From NCBI GenBank assembly GCA_019348305.1, contig JAHWJQ010000031.1:1-14773 (forward strand): a stretch of DNA of 14,773 nucleotides, written 5' to 3'. A program made the translations under genes and the position numbers. Shown here one piece after another: positions 13,158 to 14,773 of this stretch (position 1 is the first letter of the stretch; each line of letters begins with the position of its first letter). The stretch comes from Actinomycetota bacterium (GTDB lineage: Bacteria; Actinomycetota; Acidimicrobiia; Acidimicrobiales; CADCTF01). The notes below the pieces were generated by a model. The model was not told the origin of the DNA. It did no database searches and saw nothing but the letters and a program-made list of their open reading frames with translations.

Positions 13158-14773
13158 ACATGCTGCTCGCACTCGAAGGGGGGTGGCAGGAATTCACGCT
13201 CAGGGGCGGGGAGTTCGCCGTCCTCTTCTTCGCCGGGGCCTCCGCCATCCTCGCCCTGTTGGTGGGCGTGGTGCTCATGCGCAACGTCCTCGCCTACGAC
13301 CAGGGCACAGAGAAGATGATCGAGATCGCCACCGCCATCCAGGAGGGTGCGCTCGCCTACCTGCGCCGGCAGTTCAAGACCATCGCGGTGATCCTGGTGC
13401 CCCTGGGCGTCGTCGTCTTCCTCACCTCCACCAGGGTGCTGAGGCCCGACGACACGGTGGCCCTGTCGAAGCTGGAGTCGGGCGTGTTCCGCACGCTGGC
13501 CTTCGTGGCCGGGGGCTTCCTGTCCGGGCTCACCGGCTTCATCGGCATGGGCCTCGCTGTGCGGGGCAACGTCCGCACCGCGGCCGCGGCCCGCAGCGGT
13601 TCGCTGCCCGCCGCCCTCAAGGTGGCCTTCCGCACGGGCGGCGTAGCCGGCATGTTCACCGTGGGTCTGGGCCTGCTGGGCGCCACCGTCATCATCCTCG
13701 TCTTCCAGAACACCAGCTCGGCCATCCTCGTGGGCTTCGGCTTCGGAGGGTCGCTGCTCGCTCTGTTCCTGCGGGTGGGCGGCGGCATCTTCACCAAGGC
13801 CGCCGACGTGGGCGCCGACCTGGTGGGCAAGGTCGAAGCGGGTATCCCCGAGGACGACCCCCGCAACCCGGCCACGATCGCCGACAACGTGGGCGACAAC
13901 GTGGGCGACTGCGCCGGCATGGCTTCGGACCTGTTCGAGTCCTACGAGGTCACCCTGGTGGCTTCGATCATCCTCGGCGTGCCCGCCTTCGCAGCTGTCG
14001 GTGCCAACCCCGCCCTCGGGCTGGTCTTCCCGGTGGCCGCCCGGGCCATCGGCGTGATCGCCTCCATCGCCGGCGTCTACGCGGTGCGGGCCAAGGAAGG
14101 CGAGACGAACGCCCTCAAGCCCATCAACCGCGGCTTCCTCACCGCCGGCATCATCACCGTCGTCGGTACTGCCATTCTGGCCGTCGGCTACGTGGGCAAC
14201 GACACGGCCGCGCGGCTGTCCAACGTCGGCTGGCGCTGCTTCGGCGCCGTGGTGGTGGGCCTCGTGCTCGCGCAGTTGGTGAGCCGGCTGACGGAGTACT
14301 TCACCGGCACCGAGTACGGCCCCGTGCGCGAGATCGCCGAGTCCGCCCGAACCGGCCCCGCGACGACCGTGCTGTCGGGGACGGCTTCTGGGATGGAGTC
14401 CTCCGTCTACGCCATCATCGCCATCGCCGCCGCCCTCGGAGTCTCGCTCGCCCTGGGCGGTGGGAACCTGCAGTTCGCCCTCTACCTCGTGGCCCTCACC
14501 GGCATGGGGATGCTGGCCACCACCGGCGTCATCGTCTCGGAGGACACCTTCGGGCCGGTGTCCGACAACGCCGCGGGCATCGCCGAGATGTCCGGCGAGT
14601 TCAGCGGCGAGCCCGAGCGCATCATGGTCAGCCTCGACGCCGTGGGCAACACCACCAAGGCGGTCACCAAGGGCTTCGCCATCGGATCTGCGGTCATCGC
14701 CGCGGTCGCCCTGTTCGCCTCCTTCATCGAGACGGCCGCCGACCAGACGCTTCCCGAGGACGTGCTGGCCGCT
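13154..14773 (+). CDS. hppA: Membrane-bound H+-translocating pyrophosphatase, K+-independent type (3' partial)
   Basis: The first 540 codons of a large integral membrane pump that hydrolyses pyrophosphate and exports protons; family members are about 660-800 residues, so the C terminus lies beyond the window. The PPi/Mg2+-binding motifs are intact: [20 protein letters not shown] from residue 209 and [19 protein letters not shown] from 244. The residue that separates subfamilies is Lys (K502, in [11 protein letters not shown]) where K+-dependent enzymes have Ala; established work shows this Lys replaces K+, and K+-independent members are proton pumps. The start is ATG 13154, with AAAGGA 6 nt upstream and a 4-nt overlap with the DtxR-like gene. 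From memory, S. coelicolor hppA lies just beyond bldG and its anti-sigma gene, so this may be an old neighbour now separated by the ion-transport genes. Confidence 0.96.
   Translation, partial: MNMLLALEGGWQEFTLRGGEFAVLFFAGASAILALLVGVVLMRNVLAYDQGTEKMIEIATAIQEGALAYLRRQFKTIAVILVPLGVVVFLTSTRVLRPDDTVALSKLESGVFRTLAFVAGGFLSGLTGFIGMGLAVRGNVRTAAAARSGSLPAALKVAFRTGGVAGMFTVGLGLLGATVIILVFQNTSSAILVGFGFGGSLLALFLRVGGGIFTKAADVGADLVGKVEAGIPEDDPRNPATIADNVGDNVGDCAGMASDLFESYEVTLVASIILGVPAFAAVGANPALGLVFPVAARAIGVIASIAGVYAVRAKEGETNALKPINRGFLTAGIITVVGTAILAVGYVGNDTAARLSNVGWRCFGAVVVGLVLAQLVSRLTEYFTGTEYGPVREIAESARTGPATTVLSGTASGMESSVYAIIAIAAALGVSLALGGGNLQFALYLVALTGMGMLATTGVIVSEDTFGPVSDNAAGIAEMSGEFSGEPERIMVSLDAVGNTTKAVTKGFAIGSAVIAAVALFASFIETAADQTLPEDVLAA

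Overview
This is a high-GC window, roughly 70% G+C by eye, with near-saturated G/C third codon positions and many GTG starts. It comes from a member of the Actinomycetota. The evidence is a sortase with an LPRTG-type substrate, a BldG-like STAS protein with its partner anti-sigma ATPase, a CeoB/CeoC pair beside a KimA-like permease, and a DtxR-family regulator. A class such as Acidimicrobiia is possible, but the sequence alone does not prove it. All genes look like ordinary chromosomal genes; I see no mobile element, CRISPR array, tRNA or rRNA.

Left edge (1-2620), a cell-surface module. The window opens with the 3' end of a cell-wall-anchored protein (LPRTG sorting signal). A perfect 17-bp hairpin follows, then a sortase, then, overlapping it by 4 nt, a type I membrane protein with a fibronectin III-like domain, a polyglycine linker and a long Pro/basic cytoplasmic tail.

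Middle left (2648-6269), a DNA repair and signalling block. An MrfA/YprA-type helicase (minus strand) is divergent from an operon of a BldG-like anti-anti-sigma factor, an RsbW-like anti-sigma kinase and a small OB-fold protein. The divergent spacer carries two identical 20-bp dyad repeats and a possible SigB-type promoter.

Middle right (6248-11031), an ion homeostasis block. Two translationally coupled NAD-binding TrkA/RCK proteins (CeoB-like, CeoC-like; minus strand) are divergent from a KimA-type potassium permease, which is followed by an NhaA Na+/H+ antiporter.

Right (11000-14773). A divergent-sequence glucose-6-phosphate dehydrogenase (minus) overlaps the NhaA end. It shares a 64-bp promoter region with a DtxR-family metalloregulator, which is itself 4-nt coupled to a K+-independent H+-translocating pyrophosphatase that runs off the window. 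An AT-rich dyad in that promoter region is a good autoregulatory operator candidate.

Taken together, four transport or transport-control units (KimA-like, CeoBC, NhaA, HppA) sit within 9 kb and would jointly set cytoplasmic K+, Na+ and H+. The order helicase-bldG-anti-sigma and the order OB-fold-ceoC-ceoB-permease each recall gene orders I know from Streptomyces and Mycobacterium respectively; here the two appear fused. The least explained items are the tandem dyads, the altered metal ligands of the DtxR-like protein, its coupling to a proton pump, and the membrane protein downstream of the sortase.
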